Assembly (NCBI GenBank): GCA_030605665.1
Contig: JAUWHW010000068.1
Coordinates: 1 to 12,530 of the forward strand
Direction: 5' to 3'
Length of the DNA stretch: 12,530 nt
Source of the DNA: Dehalococcoidia bacterium
GTDB lineage: Bacteria; Chloroflexota; Dehalococcoidia; GIF9; AB-539-J10
Part shown: one piece after another, positions 7,214 to 12,530 of the stretch
How positions within the stretch are numbered: the first letter of the stretch is position 1
How the letters are laid out: each line of letters opens with the position of its first letter
Translations under genes and position numbers: made by a program
The notes under the pieces: model-generated
What the model was told of the DNA's origin: nothing
The model's input: only the letters and a program-made list of their open reading frames with translations
Databases searched by the model: none

Positions 7214-7682
7214 ATGAGGAACCGATATAGTGAATTGGGTTTGGGCTTACTTTTGGCGGGAGCAGGCCTTATACCGACACATACCTGCTATTACACTCTA
7301 TTCCCATAATTGCTCTGGGAATCTCCCTGGTGATATTAGGAGCAGTTTGCCTGGTTTTGGGGAAAACCCGCCCCAAAATCCCTCCCGAACTAAGCAGTCT
7401 ACTTATGGAAACTGGTGTGGAAAACTTGAATTCCCTGCTTGAGGAGCTGGGCTTGAAATCCAAGGGAATATACTTGCCTTCTTCGTTAACTGAGGAAAGC
7501 CACGAGTCATTATTCCCTTACACAGCTGCCCTCGATTTCCTGAAATAAGTGAGTCATTAGTGCAAAGACTGATAGTATCCTATGGGCGACAGCCTGAGGA
7601 TATTGGCATAATGGTGACTACTGCAGGCTCAAATATCATAAATATGCTGGAGACAAAGCCAGGGAGTGCACCAATTTTCTAG
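7214..7682 (+). pseudogene. Broken gene for a two-TM membrane protein of unknown function
   Basis: The coding signal runs through three frames. From ATG at 7214 it reads MRNRYSELGLGLLLAGAGLI (first membrane helix). A +1 change near 7270 gives LYRHIPAITLYS, and another near 7300 gives IPIIALGISLVILGAVCLVL (second helix). This is followed by a soluble stretch with GVENLNSLLEELGLKSKGIY and LPSSLTEESHE, ending at TAA 7546-7548. A further shift at about 7550 restores SLVQRLIVSYGRQPEDIGIM and a tail ending at TAG 7680-7682. Joined, the pieces give one coherent protein of about 155 residues. I cannot name the family. The end overlaps the convergent DUF1616 gene by 4 nt. Three or more shifts make decay more likely than a single sequencing error, although low-quality sequence could give the same picture. 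Confidence 0.75.
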
Positions 7683-8839
7683 CTCACATCCAGCCAAAGG
7701 TACAAGGAGAGTTCAACCCCGCTGTCCTTCAGTATTAGTTCACCCTCCTCATATAGCTGGAAAATTGATTCGCCAGGTGGGTATTGTATCTCCTCTTCCA
7801 GTTTCTCACCACCAGCTACGCTAAAACTTACTTCACTCCGCACAGCTCCTTGCTGCCATATTTCAAGCCTGTAACTATAAGGAACACTGGAATTATTATC
7901 CAGAGTGATTTTGCCCCTCCCTTCAGCTTCATTTATCTCTATGTTAACAAAATTCCCACTGCCAAGCTGGCTGCGAATGTGGTGACTTTCCCTTAGTTTT
8001 GGACTGAAGAGCAAAAATTCCAATTTCTGCCTCTCGCCTTTCTGCAAGGGCTCAAAGAGAAGGTTTCTCTCCCACTTCTCCTCATTGGCCAGTGCTTCTA
8101 TATTTATGGTGTTGTTAGCTATAGGGGTGGACTCTTTATTTTCGTCTTCCAGCCATATTCTCACTCTCTCCCCCGTGCCATCTACTATCACCTTAACCTG
8201 GTAATTCATCTCCTCCTGTTCGTGATTTACTATGCTTAGGATAACTTTTCCCTTCTCACCAAGCTTCAGATTAGTAGGATATGCCTCTGCCTTACCTTGC
8301 AGTCCTAAAATATAAAATTCGGTGAACCTTTCACCCACCTTAGGCGTGGCAATTACGTATCCTAGAGTCCCGATTGCTCCCACTATAGCTAATACCAAAA
8401 CCACCGATAGAACTCTGTCCACCACGCTCTGTCCTCTCCAAAAAGGGGATCCTATTTCAAACGACACCTTGAACCTTTCACTCTCTGTCAAGCTCCTTCT
8501 CCGATACCAGGCAACACCGCTCATAGCCAGAATGAACACCGTAAGTGAAATGAGGATAGGGTAAAGCCTTATTCCCCAGGGGGTATAGTTCAAGATAAGC
8601 CCGATAAGGGGCACCACAGCAATGCTCAAGCCAAAGCTTAAGGCTATCCTTTCTATTCCGCCGAGACTTTGCTTCTTAGGAAAGAGAGCAACAATCAGGG
8701 TATAGCCAGGGAAAAAGAGAAGGAAAGGCAAACCAAGAATAATGCGCAGAATACTAGATGGCGAAAGGATAATGGCTGCTACCAGCGCAAGAACCACTAG
8801 ATTTAGCGGCAAAAGTTCAGTACGCATTCTAATTCTCAA
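7679..8839 (-). CDS. DUF1616 family membrane protein
   Basis: This 386-residue protein has the two-part build of the DUF1616 family. Residues about 8-110 contain four membrane helices, including ILRIILGLPFLLFFPGYTLI, followed by a basic YRRR loop. A fifth helix lies at about 143-166 (VLSVVLVLAIVGAIGTLGYV). The remainder, from FTEFYILGLQGKAEAYPTNL onward, is a beta-rich domain expected outside the membrane, with the VNHEQEEMNYQVKV segment typical of the family. The function of the family is not known; a role in surface polysaccharide or envelope processes is only suspected. TTG at 8839 follows GAGGTG with 5-nt spacing and is my preferred start; ATG at 8827 is possible. Its 3' end overlaps the broken membrane gene on the other strand. 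Confidence 0.88.
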   Translation of the reverse strand: MRIRMRTELLPLNLVVLALVAAIILSPSSILRIILGLPFLLFFPGYTLIVALFPKKQSLGGIERIALSFGLSIAVVPLIGLILNYTPWGIRLYPILISLTVFILAMSGVAWYRRRSLTESERFKVSFEIGSPFWRGQSVVDRVLSVVLVLAIVGAIGTLGYVIATPKVGERFTEFYILGLQGKAEAYPTNLKLGEKGKVILSIVNHEQEEMNYQVKVIVDGTGERVRIWLEDENKESTPIANNTINIEALANEEKWERNLLFEPLQKGERQKLEFLLFSPKLRESHHIRSQLGSGNFVNIEINEAEGRGKITLDNNSSVPYSYRLEIWQQGAVRSEVSFSVAGGEKLEEEIQYPPGESIFQLYEEGELILKDSGVELSLYLWLDVS

Positions 8840-9084
8840 TGGTGCACCTCATCGCCTAGTTATAACCCTTCTGAGATAAGAAAATAGCATAGGCGTAATA
8901 GAAGTTGCAATGCCATATTTAAGACTCCCACAATCAACCATATTTTAGGATGCTATGAACCACCGCAGCAATTGATAATCTCTTGTTTCTGCAGCCGTCT
9001 TTCACCATCATAGGCAAAGCACTACTTTGGTAACAATAATTGTGAGGCATTCTGGCCTCTTGACAAAAAACCGTAGGGATATAG
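8840..9084. other. Intergenic region, nothing recognised apart from a promoter-like site
   Basis: Short minus-strand frames occur, such as an 18-codon one reading MALQLLLRLCYFLISEGL with GGGAG before it, but none resembles a known protein. A promoter-like TTGACA/TAGAAT pair at its right end is listed separately. Confidence 0.4.
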
Positions 9085-9087
9085 AAT
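9060..9087 (+). promoter_or_regulatory. Strong sigma70-like promoter sequence before the phosphomannomutase remnant
   Basis: TTGACA (9060-9065) is a perfect -35 and TAGAAT (9082-9087) is a 5/6 -10, spaced 16 bp. It points into the truncated phosphomannomutase frame. Homology to that enzyme may start right at 9085, so the match may be chance at a junction. There is no ribosome site before the ATG at 9109. Confidence 0.45.
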
Positions 9088-9108
9088 TTAAGATACTATT
9101 CAAGATTA

Positions 9109-9573
9109 ATGGTCAAGGAAACAGGGAAGAAAAAGGTAGCTACTACGGTGGAGACGGGCACACTTCTCGACTTAGCGCTAGAGGACCTTGCTGGAGAAGT
9201 AGTTAGAGGCAAGGTGGGCGGTGTCAACGTGGCCTACTTAGCTCGGGAGCTTGATGCTGCCCTGGGAGTGGAGCAAGTAGGTGTCGACATCTTTCCTGAG
9301 CTGAGCCATTGTCCAGATAGCATCTTTGCCACACTTACTCTGTTAGGCTACTTGAACCACCCAAGTCAGATCAGGGAGTTCTTCCAATCCTTGCCTGCCA
9401 TTTCTTTTAAAAAGACAGAGGTTCCCTGTGCCAATGAGCTTAAGAAAACCGTTATGGCGAAGCTAAGTGAAAGAATTCACCTTCTTGAACCAACTGAGAT
9501 AAACACCGTTGATGGGCTGAGACTGGAGTCCGCTGATTCCTGGATGCTCCCAGACATACCTTTCGCCTTTTAA
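9109..9573 (+). pseudogene. Phosphomannomutase/phosphoglucomutase C-terminal fragment
   Basis: The 154-residue frame matches only the third and part of the fourth domain of alpha-D-phosphohexomutases, which are normally about 450 residues. Recognisable parts are KKVATTVETGTLLD, GEVVRGKVGGVNVA, the FPELSHCPDSIFATLTLLGY segment that follows the sugar-binding loop, the VPCANELKKTVM segment and INTVDGLRLESADSWML. The phosphoserine loop and metal-binding DGD domain are missing. The sugar-binding GEEN/SG motif has become GVEQVGVD, and the phosphate-binding RPSGTEP that should follow DSWML is absent. The protein cannot be an active mutase. Homology appears to continue upstream to about 9085 (LRYYSRLMVKETG) without a start codon. 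After about 9549 the frame reads into sequence belonging to the HEPN gene on the other strand. Confidence 0.85.
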
Positions 9574-9725
9574 AATAAGAAATGATTTTAGTGCTTTTGC
9601 GCTGCTTGTTCTGCTATGAAACAGGCATAAGAGTAAATCTTTTGTTAAAAATTCCGCCTTGCTGCTTCAAAATCATATTCACTCTGCTTGAACCATCGCT
9701 GCGATTCTTCCCTACTTCTTTTCAT
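9544..9725 (-). pseudogene. Decayed, truncated HEPN-domain gene (HepT-like toxin relic)
   Basis: Starting at ATG 9725, which overlaps the end of the nucleotidyltransferase gene by 14 nt, the frame reads MKRSRE...RWFKQSEYDFEAARRNF and then meets TAA at 9645-9647. The same frame resumes with KIYSYACFIAEQAAQK. It then needs one extra A at the run 9595-9598 to continue as ALKSFLILKGERYVWEH. This is the characteristic first half of HEPN proteins, which pair with MNT nucleotidyltransferases in toxin-antitoxin modules. The second half, which would carry the RxxxxH catalytic motif, is missing, because at about 9544-9550 the sequence switches to the phosphomannomutase fragment. With a stop, a frameshift and a truncation, it is non-functional. 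Confidence 0.8.
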
Positions 9726-10046
9726 ACACAAGTTTCCCTTTTTTCAGAACTTCTTGAGCGAACGGATTTTCCCATTCAATCATTCTTTCCCATTCCTCAG
9801 GAGAATAAACTAAGACATCAACCTTACCAACATTCGAGCCAATTATTTTGGAGGCTTCGGCTAATCTTTCCATAAACCTTTTATCTGTGTTCTTTATAAC
9901 CACTAAATCTAAATCACTATATTCATCTGCCTCCCCCGTGGCATAAGAGCCAAAAAGGATTATCTTTTCAGGCTGATATTTTTTAGCCTTTTAACCACAA
10001 GTTCCACTGCTGCTCCCTGCCTTTTTGTTATCTTCCCACGTTTCAT
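9712..10046 (-). pseudogene. MNT-type nucleotidyltransferase (MntA-like antitoxin) with one frameshift
   Basis: From ATG 10046 the frame reads MKRGKITKRQGAAVELVVKR and stops at 9960-9962. Reading one base back at the A6 run (9979-9984 on the plus strand) gives a continuous 111-residue protein: KKYQPEKIILFGSYATGEAD, then EYSDLDLVVIKN, and on to VYEKK at 9715. This is the minimal nucleotidyltransferase fold with GS at 33-34 and the DxD pair at 45 and 47. In MNT-HEPN modules this protein neutralises the HEPN toxin, in studied cases by AMPylating it. Upstream AGGAA is a fair ribosome site. The lesion is a single missing A in a homopolymer, so sequencing error, mutation or slippage on A AAA AAT are all possible. 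Its HEPN partner directly downstream is certainly broken, which favours decay. Confidence 0.8.
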
Positions 10047-10074
10047 AGGCTTTTATTTCCTTTAGACAATTATG

Positions 10075-10206
10075 TCATACGCTGGCTAACATCTCTACTA
10101 TTCTCTCCGCTGTGTTGCCCACGGCGTAATGTGTGAGGGATAAGCGTTTATCATGCATATGTAAGTCTTCCTTTGGGCCAATGAGTTTATTGAGATGTCT
10201 TTCACT
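10075..10206 (-). pseudogene. Possible 3' remnant of an unidentified gene
   Basis: An open minus-strand frame of 43 codons ends at TGA 10075-10077 and reads HLNKLIGPKEDLHMHDKRLS, then LTHYAVGNTAERIVEML. The last part resembles the C-terminal helix of sugar-nucleotide enzymes such as UDP-GlcNAc 2-epimerases, but the match is short. A stop codon lies at 10207-10209 and there is no start signal. It would fit the surrounding collection of truncated sugar-nucleotide genes. I am not sure it is a gene remnant at all. Confidence 0.3.
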
Positions 10207-10240
10207 TCAACTTAGTTCCTTCGCTTCACTCAGGACTACG

Positions 10241-10266
10241 CCTCACCTCCCGTTCAGGGAGAGGAG
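10241..10266. repeat. Palindromic intergenic repeat at the end of the epimerase fragment
   Basis: CCTCACCTCCCGTTCAGGGA followed by GAGG is a degenerate relative of the element at 649-669, with CTCCC and GGGAG arms. It supplies the last few codons and the stop of the truncated epimerase reading frame, so it marks where the original gene end was lost. Confidence 0.55.
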
Positions 10267-10528
10267 AGAAATGAAGCAATGGTTTCTCTTAGGCCGTCTT
10301 CCAAACTGTATTTTGGATTGTAAGTAAAGGCGCTGGCTCTGGAAATGTCCGCCAGGCTATGCCTTATATCCCCAGGCCTTGGCTCTTCATGGATTGGCTT
10401 AATGTTATTGCCTATAAGCCTGATGATAAGCTCAGCCAGCTGATTTATAGTGGTTCTCTCGTCTTTCCCAATGTTGAAAATGCCCCTAGCATTGCTTTCC
10501 GCCGCTAGAATATTTGCCTCTACTACTC
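10254..10528 (-). pseudogene. Detached 3' fragment of a sugar-nucleotide epimerase gene
   Basis: The frame VVEANILAAESNARGIFNIG through RHSLADISRASAFTYNPKYS to GLRETIASF corresponds to residues 228-311 of the intact epimerase at 11087-12061, and no other part of that protein is present. It has no internal stop. Over 10331-10505 the DNA matches 11185-11359 with only two mismatches in 175 bp. Outside this tract the two copies fall to roughly two thirds identity, with mostly conservative amino-acid changes. The upstream edge is at or just before the stop codon of the antitoxin gene (10529-10531), and the downstream end runs into a palindromic repeat. It has no start or ribosome site and cannot make an enzyme. 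Confidence 0.9.
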
Positions 10529-10774
10529 TCAGACCTTAAGGGTTTCCCTGAAATTCACTACATCCACAGTGATGCTCTTAGAAGGCCTCCCCTCTCTTTG
10601 TGCTACCTTTTCCATTTCTTTATAGACCGTGGCATCAAGGAATTTCTCCCCACACTGTTGGCATACTTCAGCCGGAACCTCCTCAAAAATAATCAGCTTT
10701 TCACCCCACCAAAAATCTACACTCGCTTCCTCTTCCTTTACCTTGCCTCCACAAAAGTAACACCTTGCCACCAT
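10529..10774 (-). CDS. YgiT-type zinc-finger antitoxin
   Basis: This 81-residue protein is the likely antitoxin to the DUF4258 protein encoded just before it. Two CxxC pairs near the N-terminus (ARCYFCGGK at about 3-11 and AEVCQQCGEK at about 34-43) form the zinc finger seen in YgiT/MqsA-type antitoxins. A short helix and a beta tail follow. It lacks the C-terminal HTH that full-length MqsA uses to bind DNA, so it may not regulate its own operon. The start is ATG 10774. AAGGAGGTGAT at 10779-10789, almost a perfect anti-16S match, lies 4 nt before it, whereas an upstream in-frame start at 10810 has no ribosome site. The toxin's TGA stop lies inside this ribosome site, so translation of the pair is coupled. 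Confidence 0.85.
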   Translation of the reverse strand: MVARCYFCGGKVKEEEASVDFWWGEKLIIFEEVPAEVCQQCGEKFLDATVYKEMEKVAQREGRPSKSITVDVVNFRETLKV

Positions 10775-10779
10775 TCTTA

Positions 10780-11085
10780 TCACCTCCTTGTCCTTAAATC
10801 CTCTTCCCATTCACTGAGACTGGGCTCATATGCTGTGATGATTATAATCTCTTCCTCAACCCTACTACAAACTATATGTAGAGGTTTCCCTTTAATGGTA
10901 AGGCCTAAAATTAAACAGCTTGCTCCTCTGACATCGTAGGGATAATCTTCGATTATTTCGCCTCTAGAGATAGCCTCTTCAATCTCTCCTGTGCTTATCC
11001 TTCTCCTTCGAAATTTTTCAGTATGAGTAAAAGAGATGTAATACTCGCCCCTCCGAACTTTTTCTTTGATCTCTTCTATCTTCAC
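10780..11085 (-). CDS. DUF4258 domain protein, probable toxin
   Basis: This 101-residue protein matches the DUF4258 family, small alpha/beta proteins usually encoded next to YgiT-type or other antitoxins. Typical features are ISFTHTEKFRRRRIST at 17-32 (a conserved histidine and basic patch), EEAISRGEIIEDYP at 36-49, KPLHIV at 67-72 with H70, and IIITAYEPS near the end. The fold is related to MqsR/RelE-like mRNA interferases, but the activity here is inferred. The start is GTG 11085, with AGGA 7-8 nt before it. That ribosome site lies in the last codons of the epimerase gene, whose stop ends 1 nt upstream. The toxin is thus placed to be co-translated with the epimerase. The final RTRR residues are encoded by the ribosome site of the antitoxin. 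Confidence 0.82.
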   Translation of the reverse strand: MKIEEIKEKVRRGEYYISFTHTEKFRRRRISTGEIEEAISRGEIIEDYPYDVRGASCLILGLTIKGKPLHIVCSRVEEEIIIITAYEPSLSEWEEDLRTRR

Positions 11086-11086
11086 T

Positions 11087-12061
11087 CTATTTCCTGCTGC
11101 GTTGGTACTGAAGCCAATGCTGCAGACTACTGATAGTTTCTGTTAGGCCTTCCTCTAAGGTATATCTGGGATTATAACCAAAGACGCTGGCTCTGGAAAT
11201 GTCCGCCAGGCTATGCCTTATATCCCCGGACCTTGGCTCTTCATGGATTGGCTTAATGTTATTGCCTATAAGCCTGATGATAAGCTCAGCCAGCTGATTT
11301 ATAGTGGTTCTCTCGTCTTTCCCAATGTTGAAAATGCCCCTAGCATTGCTTTCCGCCGCCAAGATGTTTGCTTGCATCACATCCTTGATGAAGGTGAAAT
11401 CCCTGGTCTGCTCACCGTCTCCAAAAATGATAGGAGAGCTTCCCTGAGAGACTCTCTTTATAAATCTGGGGATGACAGCGGCATACTGGGAATTTGGGTC
11501 CTGTCTTGGACCGTAGACATTGAAATATCTCAGGCAAACTGTAGGAAGTGCATAAACTTCTTGAACCGCCTGGCAGTAATATTCCCCAGCAAGCTTGGTT
11601 ACAGCGTAAGGAGATTGAGGGTTGGGTATCATATCCTCCCTCTTGGGAAGAGTAGGGATGTCTCCATAGACTGAAGAAGACGAGGCATAAATCACCTTCC
11701 TGACACCGTTATCTCTGGCTGCCAGAAGCACATTCAGCGTTCCAGTTAAATTTGCTTCATGGGAAGCCATGGGATTCTTTATACTTCGAGGAACGCTGGG
11801 GATGGCTGCCTGATGGAAGATGTAATCAACGCACTGAAAAAGCTTATTGAGCAAGAGTAGGTCGGTAATGTTACCTTCTACAAACTCGACATTATCCTGG
11901 TTCAGTAAACCAGCAATGTTTTCTTTCTTTCCTGTAGATAGGTCATCAAGGATAACTACATGGTAACCTTGCTTTGCTAATTCATCGGCAAGATGTGAGC
12001 CAATGAACCCGGCACCACCGGTGACAACCGCCTTCTTGTTTTTAAGCATGGCTACTGACAA
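11087..12061 (-). CDS. NAD-dependent sugar-nucleotide epimerase (extended SDR, UDP-hexose 4-epimerase-like)
   Basis: This extended short-chain dehydrogenase should convert a UDP-sugar, most likely by 4-epimerisation, for surface polysaccharides. At up to 324 residues it is full length. The NAD site GGAGFIGSHL is at 15-24, the catalytic region is ASSSSVYG (126-133) with Y152 and K156 of the YxxxK pair, and RYFNVYGPRQDPNSQYAAVI (178-197) fits UDP-GlcNAc/UDP-Glc 4-epimerases. FGDGEQTRDFTFIKDV at 213-228 is the usual substrate segment. ATG at 12049 is the likely start; TTG at 12061 would add four residues. No Shine-Dalgarno is visible, and TATAAT lies only 12 nt upstream of that ATG, so the mRNA may be nearly leaderless. 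It forms an operon with the downstream toxin and antitoxin. The 3' third is mosaic relative to the fragment at 10254-10528. Confidence 0.9.
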   Translation of the reverse strand: MSVAMLKNKKAVVTGGAGFIGSHLADELAKQGYHVVILDDLSTGKKENIAGLLNQDNVEFVEGNITDLLLLNKLFQCVDYIFHQAAIPSVPRSIKNPMASHEANLTGTLNVLLAARDNGVRKVIYASSSSVYGDIPTLPKREDMIPNPQSPYAVTKLAGEYYCQAVQEVYALPTVCLRYFNVYGPRQDPNSQYAAVIPRFIKRVSQGSSPIIFGDGEQTRDFTFIKDVMQANILAAESNARGIFNIGKDERTTINQLAELIIRLIGNNIKPIHEEPRSGDIRHSLADISRASVFGYNPRYTLEEGLTETISSLQHWLQYQRSRK

Positions 12062-12080
12062 TTATAGCCTGCTAACAGGC
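12061..12080 (-). promoter_or_regulatory. Candidate -10 box with adjacent dyad before the epimerase operon
   Basis: On the minus strand TATAAT (12061-12066) is a perfect -10. It is directly preceded by a perfect hairpin, GCCTG TTAG CAGGC (12067-12080), filling the spacer. A -35 match is not clear, so activity may depend on an activator or the dyad may bind a regulator. Confidence 0.4.
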
Positions 12081-12163
12081 GGAATAGAAGCGTCTTTCAA
12101 TATATGGTGAGACAAAAGCACTGAAATCCTATTTGCTATGTTAGCCAAAGGGCTTGAGCTAGA

Positions 12164-12239
12164 TGGTGAGCCGCCAGGGACTCGAACCCTGAACCGGCTG
12201 ATTAAGAGTCAGCTGCTCTTCCGATTGAGCTAGCGGCCC
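12164..12239 (-). tRNA. tRNA-Lys (anticodon CTT)
   Basis: The 76-nt sequence on the minus strand folds as a standard tRNA. The acceptor stem is GGGCCGC with GCGGCTC (one G-T pair). The D arm is AGCTCAATCGGAAGAGC. The anticodon stem is GCTGA/TCAGC around CTCTTAA, giving CTT. The T arm is CAGGGTTCGAGTCCCTG. A73 and CCA (12164-12166) are encoded. It lies upstream of the epimerase operon on the same strand. Confidence 0.96.
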
Positions 12240-12251
12240 GAGAATAGACAA

Positions 12252-12281
12252 ATATTACCACTGGAAAAGGATAGAAAACAA
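12252..12281 (-). promoter_or_regulatory. Candidate promoter of tRNA-Lys
   Basis: On the minus strand TTGTTT (12276-12281) and TAATAT (12252-12257) are separated by 18 bp and would start transcription a few bases before the tRNA 5' end at 12239. The boxes are imperfect matches. Confidence 0.35.
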
Positions 12282-12479
12282 GGTTAGGAACAAGTAAGCC
12301 TTCTTCTGCTTTTGAAGCAGTGCCACATGACCTCCTTCTTTGTCATTGCGAGCCAAGCCTAGCAACTCCACTTCGTAGTGGCGGGGTTTATCCCCGCCTC
12401 ATATCCCTTAAATCCTAAGCACAAAATTCTAAATGCTAAACGGTAAACGAAAGTCAAAAAGCAAGATGCAAAATGACAG
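12282..12479. other. Intergenic repeat mosaic, no gene
   Basis: No coding frame is supported. It holds GTCATTGCGAG-type DNA at 12342 onward, the second copy of the GC-rich hairpin at 12371-12402, and then AT-rich low-complexity sequence leading into the terminal repeat. Confidence 0.6.
12371..12402. repeat. GC-rich hairpin repeat, copy 2 (inverted)
   Basis: Contains GGCGGGG TTTAT CCCCGCC, a perfect 7-bp stem with a 5-nt loop. Its reverse complement matches the element at 6879-6906 including the shared CCGCCACTACG flank. Confidence 0.65.
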
Positions 12480-12530
12480 AGCAAAAGTTAAAAATCAGTT
12501 TAGTAAAGCCTTTTTACATTTTGAATTGTA
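12480..12530. repeat. 51-bp direct terminal repeat, right copy
   Basis: Identical base for base to 1-51. If the ends are joined, AT-rich repeat DNA continues smoothly from 12403-12530 into 52-136, as expected for one uninterrupted repeat element. Confidence 0.95.

Noticed and set aside
10775..10810. Longer antitoxin start at 10810
   Set aside because: It would place the near-perfect ribosome site inside the coding region; the ATG at 10774 is correctly spaced after it.
11213..11674. Long plus-strand frame opposite the epimerase gene
   Set aside because: It is a mirror of a well-supported gene; its codons simply reflect the opposite strand and it has no family features.
1..12530. CRISPR array, prophage or plasmid backbone
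   Set aside because: No regularly spaced repeats with unique spacers, no phage structural or integrase genes, and no replication or mobilisation genes are present.

Overview
The window looks like a chromosomal accessory stretch from an uncultured bacterium. The signs are mixed: a long PAS/GAF/HD-GYP sensor, a DUF1616 membrane protein, HEPN-MNT and DUF4258/YgiT-type toxin-antitoxin genes, moderate GC, good Shine-Dalgarno sites with frequent GTG/TTG starts, and many short palindromic intergenic repeats. I associate this mix with Chloroflexota, Dehalococcoidia-like metagenome genomes. That placement is inference; nothing here is a phylogenetic marker I could test.

Layout. 1-385: AT-rich repeat DNA and a probable promoter with paired direct repeats. 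386-607: small excisionase/MerR-type HTH protein. 729-3452: soluble 907-aa sensor with four PAS domains, one GAF-like domain and an intact HD-GYP c-di-GMP phosphodiesterase domain. 3628-3843 (minus): 71-aa unknown protein with a strong RBS. 3888-4526: stand-alone HD-GYP protein. 4641-6529 (minus): a geranylgeranyl-reductase-family flavoprotein translationally coupled to the cis-prenyltransferase UppS, together suggesting a saturated polyprenyl carrier or other reduced isoprenoid. 6530-7213: repeat-rich intergenic DNA. 7214-7682: a two-TM protein gene broken by several frameshifts, converging on 7679-8839 (minus), a DUF1616 membrane protein.

9085-10535 is a gene graveyard: a phosphomannomutase C-terminal fragment joined at about 9544-9550 to a decayed HEPN gene, its frameshifted MNT nucleotidyltransferase partner, a short unknown 3' remnant, and a detached 3' piece of a sugar-nucleotide epimerase gene. 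Next to it on the minus strand lies an intact compact operon: epimerase (to 11087), DUF4258 toxin-like gene (starting 1 nt later) and YgiT-type zinc-finger antitoxin (RBS over the toxin stop). The 3' epimerase piece lies just past the antitoxin stop, so the toxin-antitoxin pair sits between two copies of the epimerase 3' region. The copies are about 99% identical over 175 bp and abruptly diverged on both sides. tRNA-Lys(CTT) lies upstream of the operon at 12164-12239.

The first and last 51 bases are identical, so the sequence is either a circular assembly or, more likely given its housekeeping content, a contig cut at both ends by the same dispersed repeat.
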